Source: an uncultured Porphyromonas sp.
GTDB lineage: Bacteria > Bacteroidota > Bacteroidia > Bacteroidales > Porphyromonadaceae
Assembly: GCA_945965245.1 (NCBI GenBank)
Contig: CAMFNC010000230.1
Coordinates: forward strand, 1 to 8,172
Direction of reading: 5' to 3'
Length of the DNA: 8,172 bases
Part shown: one piece after another, positions 7,036 through 8,172 of the stretch
Layout: every line of letters begins with the position of its first letter
Position numbering within the stretch: position 1 is the stretch's first letter
Notes under the pieces: model-generated
Told to the model about the DNA's origin: nothing
Database searches by the model: none
What the model saw: only the letters and a program-made list of their open reading frames with translations
Program-made: the position numbers and the translations under genes

Positions 7036-7950
7036 ATGAATTCCTTTACACTGCATATCTTGGGCTGCGGCAGTGCCACTCCAACCACGTTGCACTGGCC
7101 ATCGTGTCAGATACTGGAGCTGCGTGGTAAGCAATATATGATTGATTGTGGCGAAGGATGCCAATTCAATATGCGCAAGAGCCGACTCAATTTCGCCCGA
7201 TTGCGCACCATCTTCATCAGCCATTTGCATGGCGATCATTGCTTCGGACTTCCCGGCTTGCTTTCCACCATGGGACTTCTGGGGCGCACCGGCACATTGC
7301 AGATATACGGCCCTGAGGGCATCGAAGAGTACCTCCGAACTTATCTGCAACTTTTCGGACAGCGTCAGCCGTTCGAAATAGAGGTACATACCGTGGATAC
7401 TATCCGGCATACATGTATCTATTCCGACCCCTCATTGTCTGTCTATACGCTGCCGCTGCAACATCGTATCCCCACCTGCGGCTATCTTTTCGAAGAAAAA
7501 TGTGCCGCTCGCCATCTGGATAAACTTTCTTGCGATTTTTATCAAATACCGCTGCGAGCCTATAAATCCATTCTGGAAGGTGCGGATTATACGCTTAATA
7601 CCGGCGAAGTAATCCCCAACGCCCGGCTCACCACACCGGGACATCCACCCAAGCGATATGCCTATTGTTCCGATACCCGATTCTTCCCCGAATTGGCGGA
7701 ATTGGTACGTGGCGTGGACTTGCTCTATCACGAAGCCACCTTTATGAATGCCGAGAAATCCCGTGCCGAAGAAACCAACCACAGCACCGCTGCCGAAGCA
7801 GCACAATTGGCACAACTGGCAGGAGCACGCGAATTGCTCATTGGACACTATTCCGCCCGTTATCTCAACAGCCAAGATTTGCTGGCGGAAGCTCAAGCTA
7901 TTTTCCCCGATACCCGTGCCGCCAACGAGCAGCAGGTCATCACTTTCTAA
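7036..7950 (+). CDS. rnz: Ribonuclease Z (tRNase Z, short form)
   Basis: This metallo-beta-lactamase-fold endonuclease cuts the 3' trailer from tRNA precursors in the cytoplasm to expose the end where CCA is present or added. It opens with LGCGSATPT. The zinc motif HLHGDH gives H63, H65, D67 and H68. The remaining ligands are in place: H143 (LQHRIPT), D213 (YCSDTRF) and H271 (IGHYSARY), with the family motif LLYHEATF around H232. At 304 residues it matches the short, homodimeric form. The region that forms the tRNA-binding flexible arm lies at about 165-190 and reads IPLRAY followed by a short helix. It lacks the glycine-proline-rich motif seen in many other bacterial enzymes, a divergence I believe is normal in this phylum. 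The ATG follows the preceding stop by 17 bp and no promoter intervenes, so rnz appears to be the last gene of the block. Confidence 0.96.
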   Translation: MNSFTLHILGCGSATPTTLHWPSCQILELRGKQYMIDCGEGCQFNMRKSRLNFARLRTIFISHLHGDHCFGLPGLLSTMGLLGRTGTLQIYGPEGIEEYLRTYLQLFGQRQPFEIEVHTVDTIRHTCIYSDPSLSVYTLPLQHRIPTCGYLFEEKCAARHLDKLSCDFYQIPLRAYKSILEGADYTLNTGEVIPNARLTTPGHPPKRYAYCSDTRFFPELAELVRGVDLLYHEATFMNAEKSRAEETNHSTAAEAAQLAQLAGARELLIGHYSARYLNSQDLLAEAQAIFPDTRAANEQQVITF

Positions 7951-7981
7951 GCGCATCATATCTTCTTTTGGCACAACGTGA

Positions 7982-8019
7982 ACACCATCTAAACGCATCC
8001 GTTTAGATAGTGCCGGTGT
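7982..8019 (+). terminator. Hairpin after rnz, possible transcript-end or processing structure
   Basis: ATCTAAACG (7987-7995) and CGTTTAGAT (8000-8008) form a perfect 9-bp stem with a 4-nt loop, starting 36 nt after the rnz stop. The arm can be lengthened by pairing ACACC (7982-7986) with GGTGT (8015-8019) across a 6-nt bulge. No T tract follows, so it is not a standard intrinsic terminator. It could protect the 3' end of the mRNA, or be a protein-binding palindrome. A second small hairpin, GCCG (8012-8015) with CGGC (8021-8024), would compete with the extended form. Confidence 0.45.
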
Positions 8020-8043
8020 ACGGCTCCGGACAAGGACTGAAAT

Positions 8044-8099
8044 TTTATGCATAAATTGAATTTGATTTATACATAAATTGCGCGCGTTTTATGCATAAA
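8044..8099 (+). repeat. Three tandem 12-bp palindromes at exact 22-bp spacing
   Basis: TTTATGCATAAA occurs at 8044-8055 and 8088-8099, and the one-base variant TTTATACATAAA at 8066-8077. Each begins exactly 22 bp after the one before. The third copy widens to a perfect 14-bp palindrome (8087-8100). The first two are followed by TTG and the third by ATG. The 10-bp spacers differ from one another: the first is AT-rich and the second contains CGCGCG. So the palindromes, rather than the whole 22-bp unit, appear to be conserved. Spacing close to two helical turns places all copies on about the same face of the DNA. This is the pattern of a cooperative repressor or activator array, or of iterons. 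The bound protein is unknown. Confidence 0.75.
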
Positions 8100-8172
8100 A
8101 TGAAATCAATTTGTATTAGATTTTTTTTCGGTACTTCACATAAGTGCATATGATAATCCCCGACATATTTCA

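Larger units (their letters stand above)
7951..8172. other. Intergenic region after rnz, no credible gene
   Basis: No open frame longer than about 20 codons with plausible composition starts here on either strand. The first part (to about 8040) has balanced base composition and holds a hairpin. The middle (about 8041-8115) is very AT-rich except for a CGCGCG island at 8081-8086, and carries a three-copy palindrome array. A run of eight T (8121-8128) follows. No exact TAnnTTTG box is visible on either strand; TGAATTTG (8057-8064) and TCAATTTG (8106-8113) each miss by one base and lack a -33 partner. The next gene lies beyond the right edge. Confidence 0.7.

Noticed and set aside
8044..8099. 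CRISPR array
   Set aside because: The repeats are only 12 bp with 10-bp spacers, there are three copies, and no cas genes are nearby. The lengths are far outside CRISPR ranges.
8091..8153. Short open frame of 20 codons beginning in the third palindrome (MHKMKSICIR...)
   Set aside because: Its ATG arises from the palindrome itself, and no promoter match or known small-protein family supports it. The first palindrome likewise gives only a nine-residue frame.
8116..8166. Minus-strand short frame of 16 codons
   Set aside because: Too short, low complexity (lysine run from the T tract), and no promoter match upstream within the window.

Overview
The window looks like chromosomal DNA of a Bacteroidota bacterium, most likely order Bacteroidales. 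Three things point there. Two promoter-like sites match the Bacteroidales -7 element TAnnTTTG, and one of them has a TTTG -33 box at the expected distance. None of the genes has a clear purine-rich Shine-Dalgarno sequence. The large membrane protein belongs to the DUF2723/GT117 family, which is abundant in this phylum. I cannot name a species. The window contains no mobile element, CRISPR array, rRNA or tRNA that I can see.

Layout. Positions 1-41 may hold the last codons of an upstream gene. A -7 box at 69-76 precedes a 706-residue lipoprotein of the M3 zinc metallopeptidase family (peptidyl-dipeptidase Dcp type, 141-2261). It is closed by a strong hairpin followed by a T-rich tract (2286-2330). 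The 227-bp gap that follows also holds a textbook Bacteroidales promoter (2389-2419) and a dyad in the presumed leader (2445-2468).

That promoter appears to drive a four-gene block, all on the plus strand. First is a 1090-residue multi-pass DUF2723/GT117 glycosyltransferase (2489-5761). A NodB-type polysaccharide deacetylase follows, overlapping it by 8 nt (5754-6440). Next, after 26 bp, is a small unassigned protein with a transglutaminase-like Cys-His-Asp arrangement (6467-7018). Last, after 17 bp, is ribonuclease Z (7036-7950). The block mixes envelope or glycan functions with a tRNA 3'-end maturase. Co-transcription is inferred from spacing and from finding no internal promoter or terminator. 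It does not prove a shared pathway.

The last 222 bp contain no credible gene. They hold a hairpin just after rnz, then an AT-rich element in which a 12-bp palindrome (TTTATGCATAAA, with one single-base variant) occurs three times at exactly 22-bp intervals (8044, 8066, 8088), then a run of eight T. This array is the most unusual thing in the window. It looks like a cooperative protein-binding array in front of a gene beyond the right edge, but I do not recognise the cognate regulator.
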